Both the position numbers and the translations under genes were made by a program. Of a DNA stretch of 64,000 nucleotides, positions 18,026 through 26,804 are shown piece after piece. Location: NCBI GenBank assembly GCA_964574325.1, contig CAZNMY010000015.1:18237-82236 (forward strand), read 5' to 3'. The stretch is from CAMDPA01 sp964574325. Its GTDB lineage: Bacteria; Pseudomonadota; Alphaproteobacteria; Rhizobiales; Hyphomicrobiaceae. Every line of letters begins with the position of its first letter. Positions within the stretch are counted from its first letter, which is position 1. A model generated the notes under the pieces. That model did not search any database. It was not told where the DNA came from and worked only from the letters and a program-made list of their open reading frames with translations.

Positions 18026-19192
18026 TCAATTCGTTGACCTGGGCGCCAACGGCGTCGTGGTTACTTCGCCGTTCGTCACCGTCAAGGCGATCTCACCGCG
18101 CTTGAGGCGCAGGGCATCGTTGCCGAACATTTCGAGGCGCCAGCCCTTGAGGGCGGGGACATCCGGCTCGTTCTCCATCGCGATGCGTTCGAGGTCGCCG
18201 GTGTCGGAGATCATCTTGGGCGCGACGCGGTGTTTTGCTGCCGCTGCCTTCAGAAGAACGCGGAGGAGATCGACGAGGGCGCCGGCTTCCGCGGTGACGG
18301 CGTTGCCGGTGGGCTGGGCCGGCACCGTCCGGGGATCGCGGGCGAGGCCACGCTTGACGGCCTCGACGATGTCCCTGGCGCGTGCCGAGCGGGAAAAGCC
18401 GTTCGACAGCGTGCGCAGCTCGTCGAGCTGCTTCGTTTCCGTCGGCATCCGGTTGGCGATGTCGTAGAGCGCCTCGTCGCGCAGCACACGGGGGCGCGGC
18501 ACGTTCTGCGCCTGGGCCTGCTCCTCGCGCCAAGCGGCGAGCTCGACGAGGGTGGCCATCGCCTTGCGGTTCTTGACGCGCGTCTTGAGGCGACGCCATG
18601 CGTCCTCGGGGGCAAGTCGATAGGTTCCCGGATCGGTCAGCACCGACATCTCCTCGGCGAGCCAGGAGAGGCGGCCGGTCTTCTCCAATTCCGCAGCGAG
18701 GCTCGCGTAGACGACCCGCAGGTGAGTGACGTCGGCCAGCGCATATTCGAGCTGGGTCGCCGACAGCGGGCGGCGGCTCCAGTCGGTGAAGCGCGAGGAC
18801 TTGTCGACGTCGACGTTGACGATGCGCTTGACGAGATTGCCGTAGCTGACGGACTCGCCGTGGCCGCACACCATGGCTGCGACCTGGGTGTCGAAGATCG
18901 GCTCGGGAACCAGCCCCGCCTGGACGTGGAATATCTCGATGTCCTGCCGGCCGGCGTGGAACACCTTGAGCGTCGACTTGTCGGCCATCAGCCCATAGAG
19001 CGGCGCGAGGTCGATGCCCTTGGCGAGTGGATCGACGATCAATGCCTCGTCCGGCCCGGCCATCTGGACCAGGCACAGGTTGGGCCAATACGTTTCCTCG
19101 CGCAGGAACTCCGTATCGATGGCCACGAAGGGGTGCTTCGCCAGCCGGGCGCACGCCTCGGCCAGCTCGGAGGTTGTCATAATCACATGCAT
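18026..19192 (-). CDS. rnd: Ribonuclease D
   Basis: A 388-aa 3'-5' exoribonuclease acting in tRNA 3'-end maturation. DEDDy nuclease motifs are visible: DTEFLREETYWPNLCLVQ near the start, the central FHAGRQDIEIF region and YALADVTHLRVVY for the third motif with its Tyr. An HRDC domain follows (about 215-290, including RPRVLRDEALYDIANRMP). I take the ATG at 19192 (MHVIMTTSEL), with AAGGA upstream; a second in-frame ATG at 19180 is possible. Confidence 0.95.
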   Translation of the reverse strand: MHVIMTTSELAEACARLAKHPFVAIDTEFLREETYWPNLCLVQMAGPDEALIVDPLAKGIDLAPLYGLMADKSTLKVFHAGRQDIEIFHVQAGLVPEPIFDTQVAAMVCGHGESVSYGNLVKRIVNVDVDKSSRFTDWSRRPLSATQLEYALADVTHLRVVYASLAAELEKTGRLSWLAEEMSVLTDPGTYRLAPEDAWRRLKTRVKNRKAMATLVELAAWREEQAQAQNVPRPRVLRDEALYDIANRMPTETKQLDELRTLSNGFSRSARARDIVEAVKRGLARDPRTVPAQPTGNAVTAEAGALVDLLRVLLKAAAAKHRVAPKMISDTGDLERIAMENEPDVPALKGWRLEMFGNDALRLKRGEIALTVTNGEVTTTPLAPRSTN

Positions 19193-19413
19193 GCGCGGTC
19201 GATTACCGTCCTTCGAGGGGATTGGCAATCGGGCGCGTCGCGGCAAATCCACGAATCACCCCCGGTTGTTCGAGACCGCGCAAGGGGCAAGCTGTCGAAA
19301 ACATTGAGCCGCATGACCGAATCAGTGGATAAGCGGCCGCGACGAAACCGCACGCGGGCCCCAATGTGCCCGCACTCTTCAAGTGGTTTCGCGCAGCACC
19401 ACCGAGGACTCCC

Positions 19414-19659
19414 ATGACCCTGCTCAATGCCGCCTTCCTGAAACGGCTCACCGACATCGCCATCATCCTGGCGGTCAGCGCGGCGATCGCTTTCGTCATC
19501 ATCGCGAGCGGAAACTCGCTGGTGGGCAAGACGACGCTGGTGAAGTCCTATGCGATGTGGCTGAGCTTCGTGACGCGGCCCGACATCGTGGTGACCACGG
19601 TACTCGCCGTCATCGTCACCATGGCCGTGAGCCACTACAACGCGGGCAGCCGGCGCTGA
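19414..19659 (+). CDS. Small two-helix membrane protein, unknown function
   Basis: An 81-aa protein starting at ATG 19414, with GAGG a few bases upstream. It has two hydrophobic helices (IAIILAVSAAIAFVIIA and IVVTTVLAVIVTMAVSH) separated by a loop with several Lys residues. No family is recognised. It is transcribed away from rnd and ends about 90 bp before the inverted-repeat element. Confidence 0.6.
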   Translation: MTLLNAAFLKRLTDIAIILAVSAAIAFVIIASGNSLVGKTTLVKSYAMWLSFVTRPDIVVTTVLAVIVTMAVSHYNAGSRR

Positions 19660-19750
19660 GCCGCCAGACCGATCCGAGCTCGAGGGAACGCGGGGAGCAA
19701 CCAGCTTCCCGCGTTCTGCTTTTCAGGCGGGGCGGAGGTCGATAAGCAGT

Positions 19751-20020
19751 CTAGTACCCAGAATCACAAATGGCTGACACGGATGACGATCGAGGATGTT
19801 CGCCGGGCAGGAGCGATGTGCAGCGCGATGTGGTCATCGCGCAAGCGGCGCGACGCCCCCGGCGATCATCCTCGATCGCCCGCAGGGTCGCAGCTTCCGG
19901 GCGCCCGGTGCGTCGACGGCCTTGACCGTAGCTACGGCTACGCTCTGCGCCCTTCTCCTGCCGGATCGCCGCGGAAATCTACGATCAGACGTGCCAGCCA
20001 TTTGTGATTCTGGGTACTAG
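19751..20020. mobile_element. 270-bp inverted-repeat element (MITE-like)
   Basis: The left end (19751-19780, CTAGTACCCAGAATCACAAA...) and right end (19991-20020) are 30-bp inverted repeats differing at one base. Each end carries CTAG, possibly a palindromic target duplication. The ~210-bp interior has no credible transposase; its only frames are ~74 codons and low-complexity. Size and structure fit a miniature inverted-repeat transposable element mobilised in trans. It lies between the small membrane gene and the PRMT-like gene, ending 45 bp before the latter's start. Apart from it, the 19660-20065 gap holds nothing recognised. Confidence 0.75.
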
Positions 20021-20065
20021 CATCACGCACTGCATCGCCCGTCGGCATCCGAGCAAAGAGATCCC

Positions 20066-21004
20066 ATGCGCATCGAGTACCACCGCACGCTGGTCACCGA
20101 CCGGGTGCGCAACGAGGCCTTCTGGAGCGCGCTGAAGGCGGTGATCCGGCCCGGCGAGACCGTCGTCGCCGATATCGGGGCGGGGACGGGCCTGCTCGGC
20201 ATGATGGCTGCCAAGCTCGGTGCGAAGGAGGTCTATCTCTACGAGACGGCGGAAGTCGCCGGGCTCGCGCGGGATCTGCTGCGCCTCAACAAGATGCGCA
20301 ACTGCATCCTGTTCCCGTGCCATTCGACCGAGATGGAAAATCCGCCTCGCGTCGATCTCGTGGTGTCGGAGACGCTGGGCAACTATCCGCTCGAGGAGGA
20401 TATCGTCGCGACGCTGAAGGACGCCAAGAAGCGCCACCTGAAGCCGGGCGGGAAAATGATCCCGAGCCGCGTCCGGCAGTTCGTCGCGCCGGTCGTGTCC
20501 GACCGGATGCACCGTGAACTCGTCGCGTGGGACGAGGTCGGCTACGGGATCGAGTTCGCGCCGGCGCGCACGATGAGCATGCACAACATCTACGTGCGCA
20601 CGCTGGCGCTGCCGGAGCTGCTCGACGGGGGGAAGTCTGCGGTCCAGTGGGACGACATCGACCTCTCGTCGCTGCCGCCGAGCAACCGCAAGGGCGAGAC
20701 GGTCTATGCGATGAAGGCGCCGGCGACGATCTACGGGTTCGCGATCTGGTGGATCGCCGATCTCGCAGGCGGCGTCGTCATGTCGACGTCGCCGGATGCG
20801 CCGAAGACGCATTGGGAGCAGCTCTATCTGCCGCTGCTGGAACCGATCGCGGCGAAGGCCGGCGAGAAGGTGTCGATCGCGCTGCGCTCGCGCACGACGC
20901 CGGAGAAAGGCACGACGCTCGCCTGGACCGCGACGCACATCGACGGCAAGGGACGTCCGCTCGGCAAGCAAACGCTGGATCTCGAGAAGGGGTATCTGCC
21001 GTAA
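20066..21004 (+). CDS. PRMT-like class I SAM methyltransferase
   Basis: A 312-aa methyltransferase. Motif I is ADIGAGTGLLGMMAAKLGA (residues 35-53), with the acidic end of strand beta-2 at VYLYE60. A PRMT-style double-E loop follows: SETLGNYPLEE, giving E102 and E110/E111, the positions that hold the guanidinium of arginine in eukaryotic arginine methyltransferases. The C-terminal half resembles the PRMT beta-barrel region. Arginine or a guanidino compound is therefore a reasonable but unproven substrate. The start ATG follows AAGAGA. The inverted-repeat element ends only 45 bp upstream and may now carry its promoter. Confidence 0.75.
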   Translation: MRIEYHRTLVTDRVRNEAFWSALKAVIRPGETVVADIGAGTGLLGMMAAKLGAKEVYLYETAEVAGLARDLLRLNKMRNCILFPCHSTEMENPPRVDLVVSETLGNYPLEEDIVATLKDAKKRHLKPGGKMIPSRVRQFVAPVVSDRMHRELVAWDEVGYGIEFAPARTMSMHNIYVRTLALPELLDGGKSAVQWDDIDLSSLPPSNRKGETVYAMKAPATIYGFAIWWIADLAGGVVMSTSPDAPKTHWEQLYLPLLEPIAAKAGEKVSIALRSRTTPEKGTTLAWTATHIDGKGRPLGKQTLDLEKGYLP

Positions 21005-21066
21005 GCAGAGGGTTGGATTGCGCAACGCCCCGCCATGCTATTCAAACCTATGCCTTGAATACTGGC

Positions 21067-21188
21067 GTCATGGCCCGCGCAGGCGGGCCATCCACGATAC
21101 GTTGCGGATGAAGTTCACTTTCCGGATGTGGTGTATTGGCCTTCGAAAAAACGAGGAGCCGTGGGTGGTCCGCCTTCGCGGAACATGA
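21067..21188. repeat. Two-hairpin composite intergenic repeat, copy 1
   Basis: The left hairpin is ATGGCCCGCgcaGGCGGGCCAT; the right block is GAGGAGCCGTGGGTGGTCCGCC with TTCGCGGA. The same two blocks recur in inverted orientation at 34071-34175 with a different spacer. This is a dispersed palindromic (REP/RPE-like) element, here just after the PRMT-like gene. Confidence 0.8.
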
Positions 21189-21250
21189 GTGCCAATTTGG
21201 TTTGGTAGTGCGCCCCAGACGATTGCTGTCCGCGCCGATGTCGGTCCGCC

Positions 21251-22450
21251 CTACGTCTTGTTTTTCTTCTCCAGCGCCTGCAGATCGGGGTCCATCTTGT
21301 CGAAGGCCATGAGGCGGCCGCCCCTGGCGAACACCCAGTTCCAGAACGGGCGGCGGTGGCGGTAGGCGAGCCACAGCTCGTCGAGGCGGCTGCCGAAACG
21401 GAGCTTCGAGGAATACGCGGTCTGCCCGGTCTGCATCAGCGGTATGCCGTGCTTCAGGCAATAGCGGACGTTGGTCATCCAGCTCAGCACATAGAGATTG
21501 TGATCGCGCGCGACCGGATACTTCATGCCGATGAACTTATCGATCATGCGGCCCTCCTCTATGAACAGCAGGTTGAAGCCGATCAGGTCGTCGCCGAGCC
21601 AATAGAGAATCGTCACAGCGCGATCACCGAGGTTGTGGACCACGTCGCGGAAGTAGCGCGGCGAGAGTTTCTCGAAGTCGCCGTAGTCGAAGCCGGACTG
21701 GCCGCGGGTGGAATCGTAAAGCGCGACGATCTCGGCCTCGACGTCGGAGATATCGCGGCGTTCCTCGACGCGGAGTGCTGCGGCTCCCTTCAGCTTGCGT
21801 CGGATGTCCTTGCGGGTCGCTGAGGACAAGCTCGCGAGATAGGCGTCTTCGGACTTGAACGGCGTCAGGTCGAGGACGGCGACGGGAAGGCTGCCGACGC
21901 GCGTGAACCGGGCCGCCTCGAGCGCCGCGTCGACATCGGCGACATCGCGGCCGGCGATGTCCTTGAGAGCGAGGATCTCGACGTTCTCGGCGGCGGCGTG
22001 AGCGTCGAGGCCGGCGAGAAGTACGTGTGCGGCCGTGCGGCGACGGGGGCTGTCGAGGTGCGGCGCGAAACCGATATGGCAGCGGTCGGCGAGCGGTGAG
22101 CCGAGCCCCATCAACGGCAGCTTCACATAGCGCGGAAATGTCCTGGCGAGCCAGTCGCCGAGGGCGCGCCATCTGCCCTGCAGCGGCGTATCCAGGCGGT
22201 AGGTGAGGCGGAAGATCGGCGCGGCGGCGACCAGCGTTTCGCCCGCGTATGCGCCGATGGCGGTGAACGCGAAGGCCGGGGGCGGGGAGGCTTCGCAGGC
22301 GGCATAGTAGTCCCAGCCTTCGGCGTCGTCGGGGAACAGGCTGGTCCAGGTTTCGCGCGGGATCGAGGCGACGCCCGGGTGGATGCGAACGTCGAGGCCG
22401 TCGGCGGAATAGATCGCGGGCGGGAGGGCAAGCGAGGCGGTGGTCTGCAT
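21251..22450 (-). CDS. FemAB/CelD-type GNAT acyltransferase
   Basis: A 399-aa protein of the BioF2-like acetyltransferase (Acetyltransf_6, GNAT fold) class. The C-terminal half has the usual features: SLSSATRKDIRRKLKG, FDYGDFEKLSPRYFRDVVHN, the strand VTILYWLGDDLIGFNLLFIE, MKYPVARDHNLYVLSWMTN and QTGQTAYSSKLRFGSRL. Such proteins transfer acyl or aminoacyl groups to envelope polysaccharides or peptides. The start is uncertain: ATGs at 22450, 22492 and 22510 are in frame, and only the last has a (distant) GAGG. It precedes the DegT/SMR set on the same strand but is separated from it by ~250 bp. Confidence 0.75.
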   Translation of the reverse strand: MQTTASLALPPAIYSADGLDVRIHPGVASIPRETWTSLFPDDAEGWDYYAACEASPPPAFAFTAIGAYAGETLVAAAPIFRLTYRLDTPLQGRWRALGDWLARTFPRYVKLPLMGLGSPLADRCHIGFAPHLDSPRRRTAAHVLLAGLDAHAAAENVEILALKDIAGRDVADVDAALEAARFTRVGSLPVAVLDLTPFKSEDAYLASLSSATRKDIRRKLKGAAALRVEERRDISDVEAEIVALYDSTRGQSGFDYGDFEKLSPRYFRDVVHNLGDRAVTILYWLGDDLIGFNLLFIEEGRMIDKFIGMKYPVARDHNLYVLSWMTNVRYCLKHGIPLMQTGQTAYSSKLRFGSRLDELWLAYRHRRPFWNWVFARGGRLMAFDKMDPDLQALEKKNKT

Positions 22451-22546
22451 CGGTTCGTCCGGTCCGAGTTCGTCACGTGAGTTCGAAGGCATGTGCTGGA
22501 AGCATTTCATGGACGAAGCCAACCTCATGCTTCCCCGGCCGAGACG

Positions 22547-22571
22547 GGGTCGAGAGCCGGGGTCTCGACCC
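22547..22571. repeat. Hairpin GGGTCGAGA / TCTCGACCC
   Basis: A 9-bp perfect stem around a 7-base loop in the gap between the DegT aminotransferase gene and the acyltransferase gene. It could terminate the DegT operon or be a REP-type palindrome. Confidence 0.4.
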
Positions 22572-22702
22572 GAAGGCGTCGAGCACGCCGAAGCCGCAGA
22601 TCGCCGGTGTGCCACTTTGCGCCCGGCAAGGTCCCGGGTCTCACGGCAGTGCCGCTCGCCCGGGAAAGCGAGAGTAGGAGTGATTTCTCCGGTTGGCTTC
22701 TG

Positions 22703-23965
22703 TCAGTGGGATTTCAGCGATTTGTCATACGTGCGGGCGAATCCTGCGAGCGTTTCGACAATGACGTTCTCCGATGCGGCGCTCAAGAGAGATGAGGTCG
22801 ATATCGTGATCGTGCCTGCTGCGAAGGCGCGCGCGTCTGGTGTGTCGCTCGGGATGAGCAGCGGCATCATGTCGGGATAGTCGGTGAGTGCGCGCGAGAA
22901 CATCTTGCAGACGCCGAGGCGGGAGCGCCACAGTGCACGGATCAGGTTGTCGCGCTCGGGGTGAGGGGGGATCGTGACGAACAGGCACGTGGCGGTGGCT
23001 TGGCCGATGGCGCGCGGTCGGTGGACGATCAGGCCAGGGATGCGTTCGAGACGTGTGGCGAGATCGGCGAGGCGGGAGCGGCTGACGGTGAGATGGCTGT
23101 CGAGGCGATCGAGTGCGGCACGGCCGATGCGCTTGCGGAATGCGCCGACGCGGAAGATGTCGACGTGCAGCGGGAAACGATCGCCGGCGGCTTCGATCTC
23201 GTCGTCGCGGGCCAATGCGCGTCGCTTCGCTGCGCCGTAGACGAGGCGCAATCCCAATGGATCGTAGGCGGCGTGATAGCCCGCGAGCATGAGGGTGCGG
23301 CCCAATTCTCCAAGCGGGCTGGCCCGCGTCAGTCGGGCGGCCGTAGCGCGAAGCCCCGCCATCGTATCGCGCTCCCGGGCGACGAGGGCGCCGCCTTCGT
23401 AGATGGTGAAGCCCTTGCCAGCGCCGAAGCTGAACACGCCGATGTCGCCGAAACTGCCGACGCCGGCCGCGTTCCAGGTTGCGCCGAAGGCTTGCGCTGC
23501 GTCTTCCACGATCGCAACCCCGGGGCACGCGCGGCGAACGGCTTCGACATCCGTCAGCCAGCCGCCGTAGTGTGTCGGCACGACGGCGAGCGTTTCCGGC
23601 GAGACGAGGCGGGCGAGATGGTGCAGGTCGAGATCGAGCGCCGCTGGTGCGATATCGCAGGCCACTATTCGCAAACCCGCAGCGTGGGCTGCGATCGCAA
23701 CGAGTGGGCAGGTGTAGGCAGGCACGATCACGACGTCGCGGTCCGGGTGCTTTTCCTTCAGATAGCGGAAGGCGATCAGGAGGCCCGCGGTGCCGGTCGA
23801 TACGATCTCGATATCGGAGAAACGGAAGCGTTCGCAGATCGCGGCTTCGAGCGTGTCGGGCCGCGAGGGAAAGAAGAGGTCGTGCCAGTGCGGCAGCAGG
23901 CCGGCGGTCGGCGGCGGTTCGCCCCAGCCGGCGGCCTCGATGCGCGGTGGCGGATCTCTCGTCAC
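22703..23965 (-). CDS. DegT/DnrJ/EryC1-family PLP-dependent aminotransferase
   Basis: A 420-aa sugar-aminotransferase-like protein. Family features are IVPAYTCPLVAIAAHAAG, AVVPTHYGGW, VEDAAQAFGA and the PLP-lysine region FSFGAGKGFTIYEGG. The real start is GTG 23965, which overlaps the stop of the preceding transporter gene by four bases (GTGA), with GAAGAAGG just upstream. Translation upstream of 23965 in this frame is out-of-frame reading of the transporter. With two SMR-size transporters ahead of it, the set resembles an amino-sugar synthesis and flipping module, as ArnB with ArnE/ArnF. The actual substrate is unknown. Confidence 0.85.
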   Translation of the reverse strand: MTRDPPPRIEAAGWGEPPPTAGLLPHWHDLFFPSRPDTLEAAICERFRFSDIEIVSTGTAGLLIAFRYLKEKHPDRDVVIVPAYTCPLVAIAAHAAGLRIVACDIAPAALDLDLHHLARLVSPETLAVVPTHYGGWLTDVEAVRRACPGVAIVEDAAQAFGATWNAAGVGSFGDIGVFSFGAGKGFTIYEGGALVARERDTMAGLRATAARLTRASPLGELGRTLMLAGYHAAYDPLGLRLVYGAAKRRALARDDEIEAAGDRFPLHVDIFRVGAFRKRIGRAALDRLDSHLTVSRSRLADLATRLERIPGLIVHRPRAIGQATATCLFVTIPPHPERDNLIRALWRSRLGVCKMFSRALTDYPDMMPLLIPSDTPDARAFAAGTITISTSSLLSAASENVIVETLAGFARTYDKSLKSH

Positions 23966-24333
23966 GAACCTTCTTCCGTCGCCGCGAGCATGAGGACGCC
24001 GCCGACGATCGCGCAACAGCCGATCGCCTGTACCGGCGTGATGGTGTCGCCGAAATAGGCCCAGGAGAAGATCGTGACGGTGACGATCTCCATGTGCGAG
24101 GCGGCGTAGGCGGGGCCGACGGGGGCGTATTTCAGGATCGTCATGTAGACGACGAATGCGGCGCCGTAGCCGGCGAGCACGGTCAGGAGCCAGGGCTCGT
24201 TCAGCACGCGCGTCAGCCAGGCAGCATCGAGGGTCGGCTCGCCGATGCTGTTGCCGGCGAACTTGAAGCCGATCTGCACGTAGGTGTCGATGGCGATCAG
24301 GAGCAGAAACCCCAGGAGGATCTTCAGGCGCAT
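23962..24333 (-). CDS. SMR/EamA-type small transporter, subunit 2 (ArnF-like)
   Basis: A 123-aa protein with four predicted membrane helices, size and layout of small multidrug resistance or ArnE/ArnF flippase subunits. Typical stretches are DTYVQIGFKFAGN in helix 1, KYAPVGPAYAASHMEIVTVT and GDTITPVQAIGCCAIVGGV. The ATG at 24333 overlaps the TGA of the upstream paralogue (TGATG), and its own stop overlaps the DegT start (GTGA). This coupling implies a heterodimer whose stoichiometry is linked to the aminotransferase. Confidence 0.8.
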   Translation of the reverse strand: MRLKILLGFLLLIAIDTYVQIGFKFAGNSIGEPTLDAAWLTRVLNEPWLLTVLAGYGAAFVVYMTILKYAPVGPAYAASHMEIVTVTIFSWAYFGDTITPVQAIGCCAIVGGVLMLAATEEGS

Positions 24334-24695
24334 CAGTTGCCTCCAAGGCCGACCATCAGCACACCGGCGGCGATCAGCGTGATCGCGCCCATGCGCTGCG
24401 GCGTGATCTGCTCGGCGAAGAAGATGCGGCCGCCGATCATCACCATGAGAATGTCGATGCAGGCGACCATCACGCCCTGCCACAACGGCACGACCGACAG
24501 GAACGCCAGCCACAACAGGAATTCGGCGACGTAGATGATCAGGCCCAGCCACAGCAGAGGATGGGTGAGCAGCGCCCGCCAATGGCCATCATCGCCAACG
24601 CGGTCGGCATGATTGGACGCCGCCTTCAGCAGAAGCTGGCCGGCCGTGTTGCCGATCAGAACCGCGGCCAGCAGCATCCATGCGAATGGGGTCAT
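24333..24695 (-). CDS. SMR/EamA-type small transporter, subunit 1 (ArnE-like)
   Basis: A 120-aa four-helix membrane protein paired with the next gene. Helix 1 reads MLLAAVLIGNTAGQLLLKAA; helix 3-4 carries SVVPLWQGVMVACIDILMVM and the end AEQITPQRMGAITLIAAGV, a pattern seen in EamA/SMR half-transporters. I use the ATG at 24695 (MTPFAW); an in-frame start at 24749 would add 18 polar residues. It is the first gene of the coupled SMR-SMR-DegT set. Proteins of this kind flip lipid-linked sugars or export small cations. Confidence 0.78.
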   Translation of the reverse strand: MTPFAWMLLAAVLIGNTAGQLLLKAASNHADRVGDDGHWRALLTHPLLWLGLIIYVAEFLLWLAFLSVVPLWQGVMVACIDILMVMIGGRIFFAEQITPQRMGAITLIAAGVLMVGLGGN

Positions 24696-24873
24696 GAGGA
24701 TCGATCCCGGACTTCCGCAAGGTGCAAGGTCGGGCGTGTGATTCGGCACTCGCCACGGGGCGTGGCCAATTACGTGCAGAACGCGGCTCGGGGCAAGCGC
24801 GCACTCGGCCGGGCGCTTCGATGCTGGTTCGGCGGTTGCGTCGATCTCGATGCCGGCGCGGTCCGACCGTCGA

Positions 24874-26514
24874 TCAGTTCAACGCGCCGTGCGGATGGCG
24901 GCGGGCGGCTGCCACCTGCTTAAGGCGCGACGGGCGGCCGGATTGAAACACCGGGGGCGTGTTGAGCTTGGCGGCAGGCGCCGTCCGGGCGCGGTCGCGG
25001 GCCGTGGGGGCGGGGATCGGCTTGGCCGGCTCCAGCACGCGCTGGCGCGGGAAATAGGCGGTCACGACCGTTCCCTTGCGCACTTCCGACGTCAACTCGA
25101 ACGTGCCGCCGTGGATTTCGACGAGGTTCTTCACGATCGGCAGGCCGAGGCCGGTGCCGCCCTCCGCGGTCTTGTGTGCGAGCGAGCCCTGGCCGAACGC
25201 CTGCATGACCTTGGGGATTTCTTCCTTCGGAATGCCGGGACCGGAATCGCGGACCGAGACGAACTGGCCGCCGTTCTCGGAGCGACCGACCGAAAGGACG
25301 ATCTCGCCGCTGCGTGGCGTGAACTTCAAGGCATTCGACATGAGGTTGAGGACGACCTGGCGCAGCGCACGCTCGTCGGCCCAGATCGGCGGCACGGCTT
25401 CGTCGAAGTCCTCGACGATGCGCAGCGCCTTGCCTTCGAGCCGGAGCTTCAGCAGGCGATGGCAATCGTCGACCACGTCGATCAGGCGGACCGCGCTTTC
25501 GTTCAGCTCGTAGCGGCCGGCCTCGATGCGCGAGAGGTCGAGGATTTCGTTGATGAGGTGCAGCAGATGGCTGCCGGAGTGATGGATGTTGCCGGCGTAT
25601 TCCTTGTAGAGCCGGTTCTCCATCGGCCCCATGATTTCCTGCGTCATGCACTCGGAGAAGCCCAGGATCGCGTTCAGCGGCGTGCGCAATTCATGGCTCA
25701 TGGTGGCGAGGAAGCGCGACTTCGCGACGTTGGCCTCCTCGGCGCGGCGGCGGGCTTCGTCGGAGATCGACTTGGCTTCCTCCAGCTCGGCGATCAGCAG
25801 GTCTTTCTGCGCTCGGAACCTCAGCATCTGAATGGCGGTCGCGTTGAGGCCCTTGGCCAGGAACACGAAGTAGACGTGGACGCCGACGGCCATCGAGGCG
25901 AGCGCCAGATGGAACGCATCGCCCTGGATCAGGAGACGACCGACGACGGCGATCGTCATGGGGATCGTGCCGACATAAAGGATCGGCAGCAGCGGGGAGG
26001 CGAGCGTCATGCGGATCGCGAGGATCACGATCAGCGAGGCGAACACGAACACGTGGCTCGAGAAGAAATACTCCGCCGGCATGCTGGAGCCGGCGGTGGC
26101 GCCGACGAGGGCGAAGCCGGCCCAGGTGAGGCCGTTGGTGCCCTCCGCGAGCAGGAGGCGGCGACGCCAGGTCGTCAGATTGATGTCGGAAGCGGGAGTG
26201 GCGAGATAGCGCCGGCAGCATTCCAGCAGGAGTACCTTGGCGCCGATGACGAGGGCGAGCCAGGTAAGGGCCTGCGACCAATGCGCCCAGAACATCGAGG
26301 CGAGCGAGAATATGCCGGCGAGCAACAGAAGCGTGGCCTGAGCCGCCAGCTCGTTGCGCGCGAACATCAGGTTCAGCTCGTGCGCGAAGGTCGGCTCCTC
26401 GGTGCCGCCGTGCATCAGGCGCTGGCGCGCCAGGGCAACCCCCGCTGTCGCCGAAGCGACAGACGGCTGGGGTGCGCTCGCGGTGCGCTGCTGAGCTGAT
26501 GCTGCCGCGGCCAT
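24874..26514 (-). CDS. Membrane sensor histidine kinase (PleC/PdhS-like)
   Basis: A 546-aa kinase. The N-terminus has about six membrane helices (55-221), followed by a coiled-coil linker and a HisKA domain with FLATMSHELRTPLNAILGF (phospho-acceptor His274). The HATPase domain shows the N box (VVLNLMSNALKF), G1 (DSGPGIP) and G2 (GGTGLGLPIVKNLVEIHGG). The strong H-box identity to PleC/PdhS kinases of alphaproteobacteria suggests phosphotransfer to a DivK/PleD-type receiver; no response regulator is adjacent. A basic, Pro/Ala-rich tail of ~50 residues ends the protein. No extracytoplasmic sensor domain is evident, so the signal may be membrane-borne. Confidence 0.92.
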   Translation of the reverse strand: MAAAASAQQRTASAPQPSVASATAGVALARQRLMHGGTEEPTFAHELNLMFARNELAAQATLLLLAGIFSLASMFWAHWSQALTWLALVIGAKVLLLECCRRYLATPASDINLTTWRRRLLLAEGTNGLTWAGFALVGATAGSSMPAEYFFSSHVFVFASLIVILAIRMTLASPLLPILYVGTIPMTIAVVGRLLIQGDAFHLALASMAVGVHVYFVFLAKGLNATAIQMLRFRAQKDLLIAELEEAKSISDEARRRAEEANVAKSRFLATMSHELRTPLNAILGFSECMTQEIMGPMENRLYKEYAGNIHHSGSHLLHLINEILDLSRIEAGRYELNESAVRLIDVVDDCHRLLKLRLEGKALRIVEDFDEAVPPIWADERALRQVVLNLMSNALKFTPRSGEIVLSVGRSENGGQFVSVRDSGPGIPKEEIPKVMQAFGQGSLAHKTAEGGTGLGLPIVKNLVEIHGGTFELTSEVRKGTVVTAYFPRQRVLEPAKPIPAPTARDRARTAPAAKLNTPPVFQSGRPSRLKQVAAARRHPHGALN

Positions 26515-26804
26515 CCTTGGCTGTGCCCTGAGGTAAAGTATCGATGCTGCCCCCTGGAAACTCCCGGTGGAGCTTCCAGTACCGAGGCTGCAAATTTCGC
26601 ATCAATACCTAAAGGGGCGTTTAAGGCTGGATCGACAATGCTATGCAACCTTAAGATCTGGCTGGATTTATTCAGGGTAATTCCGATTTCGGCCGGATAT
26701 CGGCGGTGCGCGAGAGCGCTGCAGACACAACGCGAACAGGGTCTGATAGATTGCGGGCGACGCAGACCCATGGACAAATCCTGAACGACGGGAAAGGACC
26801 GGTT

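Noticed and set aside
19783..20020. ~74-codon frames inside the 270-bp inverted-repeat element as a transposase
   Set aside because: Too short, no DDE or HUH motif, Arg/Ser/Pro-rich low-complexity translation.
23966..24346. N-terminal 127-codon extension of the DegT protein
   Set aside because: It is Arg/His-rich out-of-frame translation of the overlapping SMR transporter gene; the GTGA overlap gives the real start.
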